Of a DNA stretch of 38,673 nt, positions 27,557-37,472 are shown one piece after another (positions within the stretch are counted from its first letter, which is position 1; each line of letters begins with the position of its first letter). The stretch lies in contig QZWS01000027.1 in assembly GCA_004114245.1 (NCBI GenBank), positions 1 through 38,673 of the forward strand, written 5' to 3'. A model generated the notes under the pieces. The model was not told where the DNA came from. It was given only the letters and a program-made list of their open reading frames with translations, and searched no databases. A program made the position numbers and the translations under genes. The DNA comes from Zoopage sp. CT-All. Its lineage: Eukaryota; Zoopagomycota; Zoopagomycetes; Zoopagales; Zoopagaceae.

Positions 27557-28390
27557 CTACTCGAGGCTCCATCCGCTTAGCATGCGTGCCGTCCAGCCAG
27601 ATACCCCGCCATACGCGTCCTCGGCGTTGGGCACAGGATTCCCATGGATAGTGCCAGCATGCGCCCGGCCCACGCCCTCTGCTGCCCTGTCCTGCTCCGC
27701 AGCGGTGACCGTGACGCAGCGCTGGGCCTCTTTTTCAAGAAACGCGTTCCAGGCAATCCGCTCCAAGCTCATCAGAATCACATCTCCGGACACGCCATGG
27801 TCCGCTGCCGACTCGCGCTTCAGCGCTCGACATTCTCGCACCAGCGCAAGTCGCATCGTATCTGCGCGCGATGAGCCAAATGTGGCCTGCTCCGATCGCA
27901 GCCTCGACTCTGCTCGGAGCATCGGCGGCGTGCTCATCACCATGGCTGTTGTCGGCGACGAGTTGGTGGAAGATATGAGGTGCAGCGGCGGCCCATGATC
28001 CAGGGTAGAGGTGCGTGAGTGGCCCAAGTCGTCTGTGGAGGAGGCCATGCGCAGCCGGGATTGCGTAAGGGCGTGCGCCGTCGCGGCAGCCAGGCTCGCC
28101 GATGCACCCGTGCCGGCCCCAATTATTCTCCGCGCTGTGGTTGTGTCTGAAGAGGTGGTGGAGGGATTGGAGGGATGCTGCTGCAAGTGGACATGGCCCT
28201 GTGAGCCGACCACCAGCCCGCTTGCACTGCCGCCCGAGCCCCCGCTGCCCACTGGCCATATGTCTGCGCTGCGCACAAACTTGGAAACAAGCGCATGCTG
28301 CGAATGGTCTGTGATGCGTGATGAAACGCGGGAGAGGCGTGGCGACGTGCGGCTATCCGCGGTGGCGCTGGCAGGCGCTGCAAGGTGCAT
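27557..28390 (-). CDS. Hypothetical Ser/Ala-rich protein
   Basis: Single exon, 277 residues, ATG at 28390. The N-terminal 180 residues are low-complexity (Ser, Thr, Gly, Ala) and probably disordered. A C-terminal block of about 100 residues looks folded, with a helix in TMRLALVRECRALKRE, the segment VSGDVILMSLERIAWNAFLE, and an ending GWTARMLSGWSLE. No family recognised. The ATG abuts the 30-bp repeat at 28391-28420 and an AT-rich island, so the true 5' end may have been altered by insertion. GC content is high and matches neighbouring genes, which supports real coding. Confidence 0.5.
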   Translation of the reverse strand: MHLAAPASATADSRTSPRLSRVSSRITDHSQHALVSKFVRSADIWPVGSGGSGGSASGLVVGSQGHVHLQQHPSNPSTTSSDTTTARRIIGAGTGASASLAAATAHALTQSRLRMASSTDDLGHSRTSTLDHGPPLHLISSTNSSPTTAMVMSTPPMLRAESRLRSEQATFGSSRADTMRLALVRECRALKRESAADHGVSGDVILMSLERIAWNAFLEKEAQRCVTVTAAEQDRAAEGVGRAHAGTIHGNPVPNAEDAYGGVSGWTARMLSGWSLE

Positions 28391-28420
28391 GTGTTGACGG
28401 TGTCGGTGACTGGCTTTCTA
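28391..28420. repeat. 30-bp repeat, partner of 17866-17896
   Basis: GTGTTGACGGTGTCGGTGAC followed by TGGCTTTCTA, a near copy of the sequence upstream of paralogue A, also lying immediately 5' of a minus-strand start codon. Confidence 0.75.
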
Positions 28421-28439
28421 CGCTCATGTGTAGGGTTAC

Positions 28440-28491
28440 TTAAAATAGGTGTTTAGCTATTTTAGATAATCAAGACAGGCACCTATTTTAA
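28440..28491. repeat. Inverted repeat, 12-bp arms
   Basis: TTAAAATAGGTG at 28440-28451 and its exact complement CACCTATTTTAA at 28480-28491, with a 28-bp loop. It could be a folded element relic or a small MITE-like end; no other support. Confidence 0.7.
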
Positions 28492-29132
28492 TCAGCCCTG
28501 ACTATGTGTGCTAAATAGTAGAGCTCCAGTGCTATACCCTTTATAGTTATTGTTTAAATCCAGCAATACATAACTAGTCAATCAACAATCTGGTCTTCCT
28601 TGCTGTCATGTTGGAGTGATGTGTCAGCAGAATTGGAGATGTGGAACATGATTTATTAGTCATATAATCTGCTGCTAATAAGATTGAGTCTTATATACCT
28701 CAATCTTGTACTATTATAATTGCTCACATTCTAAGAATATAATACAAACCTTGAAATCTAATTTGATTATCATACAATTTTACTCTCTTATCCCACTATG
28801 TAGAATGAATGCAATGCATTACCTACTTTAAAAAGGCTTTATTTTGGCTTAGAGCACAATGGTTGCATTGGCTACTAAGCAATAATCATTATCACTATAA
28901 AGCAATTATATATATTTCTCTAAATATAGTTTCAATTACTTGAAATTGGCCATAGCCAAATTGAACTATTCCTGCTCATATAATTATTTCACACACTACA
29001 CAGAGTTTTAATATCATTTGCACCAGTCTTTGCAGTTCCACAGCACCCACATCCTGATTTCTTTTACCATCCCTACCAAACACCACAATCAGGTCTTACT
29101 GTTAAAATGCTGCATGGAAATATATATATTTC

Positions 29133-29229
29133 TGTTGGAATATAGGTAATTGGGCAAGATCATTAGGATGTAGGGCAGGAAGATGTAGTGGAAGGAAGTA
29201 TTCTTTTACAAGGCCATGTGGCCATAACA
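29133..29229 (+). mobile_element. LTR-like fragment, second copy of the TGTTGGAATATAGG family
   Basis: Starts TGTTGGAATATAGG and ends GGCCATAACA, sharing both ends with 18267-18383 (opposite strand), while the interior differs. It contains GGCCATGTGGCC (29212-29223). No flanking duplication is visible. Confidence 0.35.
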
Positions 29230-29468
29230 GTCTCTTATACTACTGAATGGCACTATTCAAAGATAGCTGCCATATCTCAACAATTTCTTCCTTAAAATAG
29301 CGATAAACCATCAGCTGCACAAGGTGCGGCACGACATAAGCCAGCGATGATCTATTTGTTTGCCTATCGTCCCGCCCACCTGTCTGCCGGCCCGACTTCC
29401 CCGCGGCTCCTCCACACCAGCCGTTCCATTTCCCTGTTCATACCCTTCTTTCTTCCAATTTCTTCACA

Positions 29469-30979
29469 ATGCATGGCGGCCACTCGACCTGTTTCCACGT
29501 CATGGCTGCGGACCCCACGCGCCTCATATCGCTGTCCCAGCTGCAGTCGGCGTCGTACGTCGGCTGGATGTTCTCCGGGTACTGCACCCTTCTCGCCACT
29601 CTCATCTCACTATTCCTGGTGTTCAAGCACGCGCAGTACTACCACGTTCCACGCCACCAGCGCTACATCATCCGCATCGTCTACATGATTCCCATCTACG
29701 CCATCACCTCCTGGCTGTCGTATTTCTACTTCAACCAGGCCGTGTACTTTGAGCTGATTCGCGATTGCTACGAGGCCTTTGTTCTCGGCAATTTCTTCGT
29801 CTATCTGATGCAGCTTATCGGCGACTCGCGGCATGCCCAGCGTGAGCACCTGATCAAGACAAAGGCCGGTGTGCGCCACCGCATGCATCTGCCCTTCTGC
29901 TGCTTCCACTACCGGCCCGGCTCAAAGCATTTTCTGCAAGTGCTCAAGGTCGGCATCTTTCAGTACGTTGTCATCAGGCCCATCATCACGCTCATCGCGT
30001 GCATCCTGCACTACAAAGGAATCCTGTGCCCGGAAGGGCTGGACCCCACCCACCCGCACCTGTACCTGACCAGCATCATGATGGCGTCCATGATTACCGC
30101 GATCGCCGCGCTCATGGAAATGTACGTCACCGTCAAGCATGACGTGGAGCAGCACCGCCCGCTGATCAAGTTCATATCCGTCAAGCTCATCGTCTTCTTC
30201 TCCTTCCTGCAGTACTTTGTCATCGCGCTCCTCGCAAACTTCAACGTCATCAAGGAAACGCACTACTGGTCGTTGCACAATATCACCAACGGCTTGAATG
30301 CACTGTTGACTTGCTTCGAAATGGTCATCTTCGCGGTGGTGTTCGCCCGCGCATTCGACTACCGTGACTACCGCCCCGAATCGCGCGCCCAAACACCGGT
30401 TTGGCGCGCAGTTCTCGACGCCATGAATCCGATGGATCTGTTCCGAGAGCTCTGGTACGGCTTGACATACAGCCTGTGGATGGTCGGTCTGGGGAAGAAG
30501 CCGGTGGATGTGGCCGCTGAGGATGGCGGACGCGAGGCATCGATGGATATCACCATCTATGGACACCCAGATGAGGATGACGACGAGCATGTTCTGCATC
30601 ACGGAAAGGGCAGTACATTGGAGAAGGGCAGTATTTCATTTAGCGTGGACTATACTGGATACCGTCCGCATGGTGGGATGAACGCAGGTCCTAATCCAAC
30701 GCCATTCGATGTTAAGTATGTTTGCTGCATTATTGCGTTGCCATTTTAACGCCTCCCTGCAGAACGAAGCCGGATATCATGTGTCAATCTGGTCTGAACA
30801 GAAACAGGACAGGAGAGACCCAGATTGCCATTCCTCCACGTGCTCAGCCTCGCTATCTTGAACGCGTCGAAGCGGAAACAAACGGCGGAAACGATTCGCA
30901 TGCTGAGAAGGACAGAAGTCTGGCATCGAGAGGCATTATGAAGTACGACACCTATCCCGTCGTGCGTCAATATGAGTGA
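29469..30979 (+). CDS. HFL1: TMEM184/LAZ1-type seven-TM vacuolar protein (HFL1-like, Ost-alpha family)
   Basis: Two exons, 29469-30715 and 30763-30979, with a 47-nt GT-AG intron (GTATGT, branch TTTTAAC), total 1464 nt, 487 residues. If the intron were retained the frame would stop at 30749. The start may be 29469 or the in-frame ATG at 29502. Seven hydrophobic helices span about residues 25-300, with the family blocks YFYFNQAVYFELIRDCYEAF, FCCFHYRPGSKHFLQVLKVG, QYVVIRPIITLIA and SVKLIVFFSFLQYF. The Cys-rich loop (FCCF) and these blocks define the family. The acidic, His-rich tail is cytosolic. Fission yeast Hfl1 sits on the vacuole and binds Atg8; animal and plant relatives are TMEM184 and LAZ1. 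Substrate, if any, is unknown. Confidence 0.87.
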
Positions 30980-31139
30980 TGCCTGCTTCGAATGATGTTG
31001 ATCTGTAAGAAAGTAATAGCTCGCTGGTCGAGCTCTGGAAATGCTAATGTACCGAAAATGTGTCCTTTTGCCTTGCAGAGGCTGTTTACTTGTGCTGACC
31101 GACAGGAAATAGTCAAGTCATCAGCCAGTACCATATACC

Positions 31140-34100
31140 ATGAGTGCCGCAGAATTGTTTCGCGACCTCTTTAACGACGAGCCTGATGCCGCATCCCCCT
31201 TTATCCCGAAAGACCATACCGGCAGTGGCAACAACACGGCAGCGTTTGCGAAGGATGCATTCGTTCTCGCCGCGCCATCGTTCCCAGCCTCCTTTTGTTC
31301 ATCCCAGCACGACGGGAGGGCCGTTGGTGACCAAGACTTTAATTTCCTATTCTTAAATCACTCGGACGTGGCTATTGCGCTCCTGGTTCAAAATGGAGTC
31401 GATATCCGTGATGAAGCGAGCGAATCGTGGTCAGAAGATGCCGAGCGAGATGCACAAGTATTGCTCCCGCGGCATCGTCGTCTCGATGATGCCGTGTATC
31501 TGGTATTTCCACACGGCTAGATGGCACGCCCCCCTGAACCGTTGATCCTAGAAAGATTCGCTAACCTGGGACGATCTTCATCAGAAACGAATATTCTTTA
31601 GCGCTCGCGAGTTTGAGGCGTTTCCGACGCCATTCATCTTCGATGCTAGTCACCAAGCAATGGAGGCTGTTTTTATGGAGTAACAGTATCGTATTAGCAC
31701 TTATTGCTAACGTGTTGAAACAAGATCACTGCGTTATCATGGGACCTGTTCCAAGCCCGATATACGCGTCGTCATCCCCCTCAATGTACTTACCAGGGTA
31801 GCAGATATTCCTCGTACTATTAATGCCTTTAACCATATCTTCATAGGACATTCAAAGTCTTATCCAGGGCATCGAGTCCAATACTTTTCGGTATGATGCA
31901 TCTTGCAGCGGTTTTGCACAGCCAGAATATCTTCGACTTGTTGGGACTAGCCCGCAGTCTGTACACGCGTGAGCCTTTCATTATTTTTTCAACATCGCTG
32001 AAATGGTGATAATAGGATGCTCATACCCTTGCTGGAATTTAGTTCGTATACTCGGTATTTTCGGTCGCTGGTCATCTCCTTGCAACGGTCATCTGTCATA
32101 TTGTCGATTAAATTAGCTGAACTAGTCCCAATAGTGTTCCAAGACTTTTGGATTTGTCAGAAACGCTAGCTGATATACTGAAGGATATCGCCCAATGGGT
32201 AGATCAGTCGCACCAGCCTCGTAATCCCAACGATGGAACAGATTCAATTGTTGCATTCATTCAGGCCACAGCGCAGTGGAACTTGTTCTTTCAACGATTG
32301 CACCGCACTCTTTTTTCCAGCAATAGCTCATCATCAAGCGCGGCAATTAACTCGAAAGCGACTCTGCGCTCTGGTGTTTCGTTAATTAATTCCATATTCC
32401 AAGCCGTCATCCATGCCGAAGGAGCCTGTAATGTTACCGAGACGGAGATGCTTGCTGCATTGCTGAAGGCAGTTGTCCAGCCCGTGTTTGAGGATATCGT
32501 CGGATGTTTAAACTATATTCCTTCTGCTTCGACAAGGATGCCTATGCCAAAGTTCTTATTAGAGAGCGAGAACGATCTGGTTAAAGTTTGATGCTTAGTC
32601 TTGCTATGCCTAGCACTAATGATGCTCTGCTTCAGGTCGATTATGATGCGCTGCCGATGTTCATTGACAAGCACACTGCTGAAAGCATTGCAGAGGCAGT
32701 CCGATCTATCTTACACCTCGGCGCATATTCTTTGCATCGCCGCGCCATTGACGTCTCAATAGAGAGTATATATATGAGCGCCCAGTCAAAGTTTGCTCTT
32801 GCACATAGTATACTCCCTCTAATGAATTTGCAGTCATCCCAGGGCGAACCGGTCCTCCTTTCTGGATACAGACACTGGGGGAATTTTGGATGCCATTCTT
32901 CAGCCCAGGTCTTCCATCGCCAGTGATCTGTTGGGTGCCACACGCTTGCCGCTGGATAAACGCAAAAAAGTCGGCTTTGCAATTGACGCAGTGACGGCAG
33001 ACACGTGTTCAAGCCCGACAGTGCCGAAGCTCGTGGATCATCTCCCGCTTCGCCCATCCTTTTTCGAATTAGGTATCCTGGAAGATGGGCGTACTGTAAC
33101 CAGGTCTGCACCGAGCTCCTCGATCTACCTGTTAAATGATCCGATTTCTGCGCGACTCAAGCATGGGCTTGAGCAAACCATCAGTCGCCACTGTCGGGAT
33201 ATTAACCGACTGGCATTAAAGGCGCTTTTAGACGACCGACGCGATTTTCAGATGCACGTCAACGCGATCGCCGAGTTTGCCTTCATACAACAAGGCAGGC
33301 TTGTGGATCTGATGCGGCGTGAGCTTTTCGAGGCTGGCTTGTGCGTGGATCAGCAAAATCGCTGGCCGCCTGCCGAACATGAAGTTTCCTCGGCCATGCG
33401 CCGTTTGTTCTCCGCCCTGACCGATTCTGCCAGCGAAGAGATGCGAGCACGGTACTCTCGTATTGGATTTGGCGTGAAAGAGTATGGCAGGCCTGAGGAT
33501 ATTTGCCGTGATCCGCTAGCACTGGAGGCTCTTGACTTTGTGTGCTTATCCTACACTGCCTCCGACGTGCTTAAGCGCACTGTTATTACGCCTGGAATCA
33601 TGATCAAGTACAACGTGATCTTTGTCCACCTCCTGCGTCTTGTGCGCCTTCAGTATGCGACAACACAGCTGAGTCACATTGCGAAACTTACAGCGATGGG
33701 TCGCACACAAGGGACGCTGCCCAATGTCGTCCAAGTGCGTCTAAATAGTATGTGTATGAGTGCCCATCAACTCGTTGGGGCGCTGCAGGCGCATGCGGAG
33801 CAGAGCGCCATTGGCGGGACCTGGCAACGGTTCATGCAAGCCTTGGACCAGACTCGCCAGGAGCTCAATGGCAACCAGATGCTAGACGTGGACGATTCTG
33901 GCATATGTCTCGAGTCGATCAGCGAGCTCCACGACCTGCACCACCATGTCCTGGACCGAATCCTGGACCGATTGCTGCTTCGCACCAAGCAGATGCCACT
34001 GCGCAAATTGCTTTTCAGCTCACTGGAAGCCATACTCCACATCCACCGACTGGTGCGGGTCAGCGTCATCGACGGTCGGCGTTGGACGCCGTCGGATACG

Positions 34101-34358
34101 AAAAGGTTTACTGACCTTGATCGGCAGCTTATGGATGGCATGACGAATTCGATTCGAGTGTTGCGTAGTTTGATGCGGCTTGGCGGCACCTCCTTGTCCC
34201 GGCAGCGGTTTGGTGGCGCGAGCATGCAGGTGCGGAAATGGGATGCATTGGATGGCAAGGTGGAATTGAAGGGCGGCCACGGACGGCTGGCGGAGTTGCT
34301 GACACGACTGGATCCTACCGGCTGGTGGCAGGCGCAAGTTCCCGATGCGCCGAAATGA
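31140..34358 (+). CDS. Gamma-tubulin complex component (Spc97/Spc98 family, probably GCP5/GCP6 type)
   Basis: Eight exons: 31140-31502, 31552-31679, 31725-31797, 31847-31968, 32016-32087, 32135-32585, 32636-32790 and 32834-34358, total 2889 nt, 962 residues. All seven introns are GT-AG, 43-50 nt. The first half carries the grip1-like region: a segment KRIFFSAREFEAFPTPFIFD, the helical block LIPLLEFSSYTRYFRSLVIS, and LPMFIDKHTAESIAEAVRSI, which matches the GCP pattern before a GKSL-like turn. The C-terminal half (about 490-960) has the grip2-like segments ALDFVCLSYTASDVLKRTVI, IMIKYNVIFVHLLRLVRLQY and SISELHDLHHHVLDRILDRL, which contact gamma-tubulin. The complex nucleates microtubules at spindle poles. 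The length and divergence from GCP2/3 favour a GCP4-6 paralogue, without certainty. It converges on EAF7 with 54 bp between stops. Confidence 0.8.
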
Positions 34359-34412
34359 GAGAGGCCCGGGCAAGCAAGCGGTGTGTACAATAGAACGCGC
34401 TCGAGGAACTGC

Positions 34413-34853
34413 TCACGAATCGTCCTGCATGTCCTCAGCCGGCTCATGACCTTCCATGCCATCCTCCAGCCCGCTGTGGCCTTCCAGCAAGTACCGCGGC
34501 AGGTCAAAGTCGACAAACAAAGGCTTGCCCTTGCGGTCCACCTCCTCCAATCCCGTCCCGCCAAGCTCGAACGCCACCACCTCGTCATTCTCCACAAACA
34601 TAACCACTTGCTCTGCCTCGACTAATTCGATCGTTGGCAGATTGTACCATGTTTTGAGCCGAGCCCAGATATCGTCCGAGGTGATGCCTGCGGTGGGCGT
34701 GGCCGGCGAAGCAAGGGGCATGAGGCGGTTGAAAAGGTCGACAATGAACATCATGGCAAAATGGCGCTGCGGCCCGATGGGTTTGTACTCGGCGATGGCG
34801 CGCAGCAGGATGATGTCGCGTTCAGGCGTCCAAAATTCGGTGGCGACGGACAT
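34413..34853 (-). CDS. EAF7: NuA4 histone acetyltransferase subunit Eaf7 (MRGBP-like)
   Basis: Single exon, 146 residues from the ATG at 34853; the frame continues upstream only to a GTG. The Eaf7/MRGBP domain fills residues about 5-85: EFWTPERDIILLRAIAEYKP, then GPQRHFAMMFI, then SDDIWARLKTWYNLPTIELV, all typical. The tail is acidic. Eaf7 forms the Eaf5/7/3 module of NuA4, which acetylates H4 and H2A in transcribed chromatin. The protein is short because it lacks the long charged tail of yeast Eaf7. Confidence 0.9.
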   Translation of the reverse strand: MSVATEFWTPERDIILLRAIAEYKPIGPQRHFAMMFIVDLFNRLMPLASPATPTAGITSDDIWARLKTWYNLPTIELVEAEQVVMFVENDEVVAFELGGTGLEEVDRKGKPLFVDFDLPRYLLEGHSGLEDGMEGHEPAEDMQDDS

Positions 34854-34913
34854 GGTTATTCGAAAGACGAAGCAAACAATGGTCTTGATGCCGAAGAAGC
34901 CCGCCAAGTGGCA

Positions 34914-34922
34914 CTTAAATAG
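34914..34922 (-). promoter_or_regulatory. TATA-like element upstream of EAF7
   Basis: CTATTTAAG on the minus strand, 61-69 bp upstream of the EAF7 ATG, within the 263-bp gap before ARO2. A plausible core promoter. Confidence 0.35.
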
Positions 34923-35116
34923 TTCATTCACGCGCGCGGGACGGGCTGGTTACCGTGGATCCTTCCGAGGAGATTGCGCTTGACAGTCACGGGCAGGCTA
35001 TGGATGATGTCAATGACTCTACTGTCCCGTTGAGCTGCTTTAGAGTATATGCTCTTGGGTATGACTATCTCACGCACGCAGCGGAGTATATTGGTTGGTT
35101 GTCATCCTACAGCAAA

Positions 35117-36355
35117 CTACAATGGCTGTCTACCAGTCATCGACGGGGGGAGAGCATCGGCCATGGATGGCAGCCTTGCAGCCGTAGCCTGGCGACCGCT
35201 CTGCTGCATAACTGCGTCCATGATGACCAATGCCGCCATCGCCTCCACAATTGGCACTGCGCGGGGGACGACACAGGGGTCGTGACGGCCACGGGCAGCC
35301 AGCGTTCCAGCCTCACCATCATAGGTCGCCGTGGCCTGCGACTGGGCAATCGTCGCCGGGGGCTTGAACGCCACGCGAAAGTATATATGCTCGCCATTGG
35401 AGATGCCGCCTTGCACACCACCGGAAAAGTTGCTCCCAGTGCCAAGGACTTCCTTGTTGTCGACTACCCCGCGCGATACATACGGGTCGTTATGGACACT
35501 GCCGTTGAGCGCAGCACCGGCAAACCCCGATCCGATCTCGAACCCCTTGGTGGCTGGGATGGAAAGCATTGCGTGGGCGAGCTTCGCCTCGAGCTTGTCA
35601 AAACACGGCTCGCCAAGGCCGCGGGGCGCCCGACGAATCACGCAGGTGACGAGGCCGCCCACCGAATCATGGCTATCCCTCGCGGCAATGATCTCCTGGC
35701 GCATGCGCTCGGCCACCTCGGGGAACGGGCACCGGGTCTGGTCCCTGTCGACCTGCTCGCGGGTCACCGTATCGAGGAGACGCGTGAAAGCGGCGACCGA
35801 TGCGGACAGCTCGGCATTGGACCTGATTTCGGCAGGGCCGCGCATCGCGTCGTCGAGAAACGGCATCCGGATGCTGCCAACGCCGCTGACGAACGCGACA
35901 ATCTCGACGCCGTACACCGTCGACAAGTACTTCTCGGCGATCGCGCCGGCAGCCACGCGTCCAATGGTCTCCCGTGCCGACGACCTGCCGCCTCCAGAGC
36001 TCGCCTTGACCCCGTACTTGACAAGATACGTGTAGTCGGCGTGCGACGGCCTTGGGTAGAGATCGGTCTCGGAGTAGTCCTTGGGCCGATGGTCCTCGTT
36101 CCGCACCATCAGCGCAACGGGAGTGCCCAGCGTGACGCCGTGCTCGACACCCGACTGGATCTCGACGCGGTCCTTCTCGTCACGCGGCGTGGTGAGCGCC
36201 GACTGGCCGGGACGGCGGCGGGTGAGCTGGGGCTGGATGTCACGCCCCGCATCCAGCGCCATGCCCGGAGGCACGCCATCGATGATGCACCCGACGCTGA
36301 GGCAGTGCGATTCGCCGTACGTGGTGACGCGGAAGCAGTGGCCAAAGGTGGACAT
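35117..36355 (-). CDS. ARO2: Chorismate synthase
   Basis: Single exon, 412 residues, ATG at 36355. It converts 5-enolpyruvylshikimate-3-phosphate to chorismate, the last shared step to aromatic amino acids, using reduced FMN. Family signatures are clear: [18 protein letters not shown] at the start (GESHC signature), [34 protein letters not shown] (the second signature), and the C-terminal [20 protein letters not shown] (the third). Length fits fungal enzymes (yeast Aro2 is 376; here the C-terminus is longer). Fungal Aro2 also reduces FMN with NADPH, which cannot be judged from motifs. Confidence 0.96.
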   Translation of the reverse strand: MSTFGHCFRVTTYGESHCLSVGCIIDGVPPGMALDAGRDIQPQLTRRRPGQSALTTPRDEKDRVEIQSGVEHGVTLGTPVALMVRNEDHRPKDYSETDLYPRPSHADYTYLVKYGVKASSGGGRSSARETIGRVAAGAIAEKYLSTVYGVEIVAFVSGVGSIRMPFLDDAMRGPAEIRSNAELSASVAAFTRLLDTVTREQVDRDQTRCPFPEVAERMRQEIIAARDSHDSVGGLVTCVIRRAPRGLGEPCFDKLEAKLAHAMLSIPATKGFEIGSGFAGAALNGSVHNDPYVSRGVVDNKEVLGTGSNFSGGVQGGISNGEHIYFRVAFKPPATIAQSQATATYDGEAGTLAARGRHDPCVVPRAVPIVEAMAALVIMDAVMQQSGRQATAARLPSMADALPPSMTGRQPL

Positions 36356-36749
36356 GTGATGTGTGGAGAGATACGCGGTGTTTCGTCCAATCTCCAGCTA
36401 GAGATCGATTGCTTTGCATCTTTGAATCATAGTGTACTTTTATCCAATAGGGGATCAGCTCGCAGCCTACCCCGTACAGCGTAGTACTTGTTCTGCACTA
36501 TGGTGGCTTGGCTACGGGAGTACAGCTTCAATGGGGCAAGTCTGGCTTCCACCAGGATGATAGGCTGGCTGCATATGGTGATGGCCTTGGGACTTATGAG
36601 CCGCCGTCCCACAGTGGGGTGCAGCAGTGCAGCAGTTCGGTGACGCAGCGCAAGTGTCACCTGCTCGCTGCTCACCTCTTTCTCTCCACGACCTGAAAAG
36701 CTTCTAAGACCCGCAAACGCATCCATTGAAACGCAAGAACAACATCACC
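36356..36749. other. Divergent intergenic region, ARO2 / small secreted protein
   Basis: No gene or repeat seen in 394 bp. It should contain both promoters. No consensus TATA box or general-control TGACTCA site was noticed. Confidence 0.5.
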
Positions 36750-37160
36750 ATGCATACAGCCGCCGTTATGATTGTCGCCGCCCTTGCCCTCGTCTCCTGT
36801 CCTGGGCTTGTTTTGGCCGCGGGCCATCACAAGAGCCAAAATCGCTACCACGCTCGCGCCAACGGCTATTCCTACAGCGCCGGGATGGCGAGCTACCGCT
36901 TGAATAACGCCAGAGGCAATGCCATTTATGATTACCAAGCCGTGGCGCAGAACCCGAGCTCGACACTTGGGAACAGGGCCCTATCAGTGCTGGACGCTAC
37001 AGGACAAATTATTTCATCAACAGTTAGAGAAAATACAAGTTTCGCAAAGAATAGAGGGGCTGCGAGGGTGTTGAACATGGTTGGCGATGGGGTGGATGGT
37101 TGGAACAGAGCCAAAGCCAGGCGTGCGAAGCCCGTGGATGCTGCCCCAGAAGAGATGTAG
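36750..37160 (+). CDS. Small secreted protein of unknown function
   Basis: 136 residues from the ATG at 36750; the frame upstream opens only at a TTG. The N-terminus MHTAAVMIVAALALVSCPGL then VLA is a strong signal peptide, with cleavage before AGHHKSQ. The mature protein is about 113 residues, basic, rich in Ala, Asn, Tyr and Arg, with no Cys pairs, so it is not a typical Cys-rich effector. A repeat-like YSYSAGMASYRLNNARGNAI segment stands out. No family recognised. It could be a cell-wall, surface or host-interaction protein. Confidence 0.6.
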   Translation: MHTAAVMIVAALALVSCPGLVLAAGHHKSQNRYHARANGYSYSAGMASYRLNNARGNAIYDYQAVAQNPSSTLGNRALSVLDATGQIISSTVRENTSFAKNRGAARVLNMVGDGVDGWNRAKARRAKPVDAAPEEM

Positions 37161-37472
37161 GTGAGCGCAGAGTAGGAGAATTGCGTAGACCGCATGGGTA
37201 TTGTCAGCGAAAGCGTACATCCCTTATTACGTCTACTGCCACTGCCACTGGAACTAGACTTCACGTGGCGCTTAGTTTTGTTTGTCTGCTCTAGAACTGG
37301 CAATTTACCACGCTGCTCCTGCCTGATCTGTACCCCTTTCACCTGCCATCTGCCCCGCCGCCCCTTTCCCCTCATACATCCGCCGTGCCCGCCCGCACAC
37401 ACCTTCTCCTCATCCTCTCCCCACCCGCGCATTTCTCTACGCCTCCCTTATTTTCTGACGTCTTTTCTCGCA
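37161..37472. promoter_or_regulatory. Gap with pyrimidine-rich leader before the permease
   Basis: No gene seen. From about 37315 to 37450 the plus strand is strongly C/T-rich, directly upstream of the permease ATG, as often seen in leaders of well-expressed fungal genes. Confidence 0.4.

Larger units (their letters stand above)
28421..29468. other. AT-rich repeat-bearing gap
   Basis: No coding frame of interest to about 29330. AT-rich, with several short palindromes (TTTCAATTACTTGAAATT near 28930, TTGGCCATAGCCAA near 28946, AAATATATATATTT near 29118). The last 100 bp before HFL1 become C/T-rich and look like its 5' leader. Confidence 0.6.

Noticed and set aside
29922-30602. 226-codon minus-strand ORF
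   Set aside because: Antisense to HFL1, His/Asp-rich shadow composition.
34955-36484. 509-codon ORF on the plus strand
   Set aside because: Antisense to chorismate synthase, with no recognisable domain and the composition of a shadow frame.
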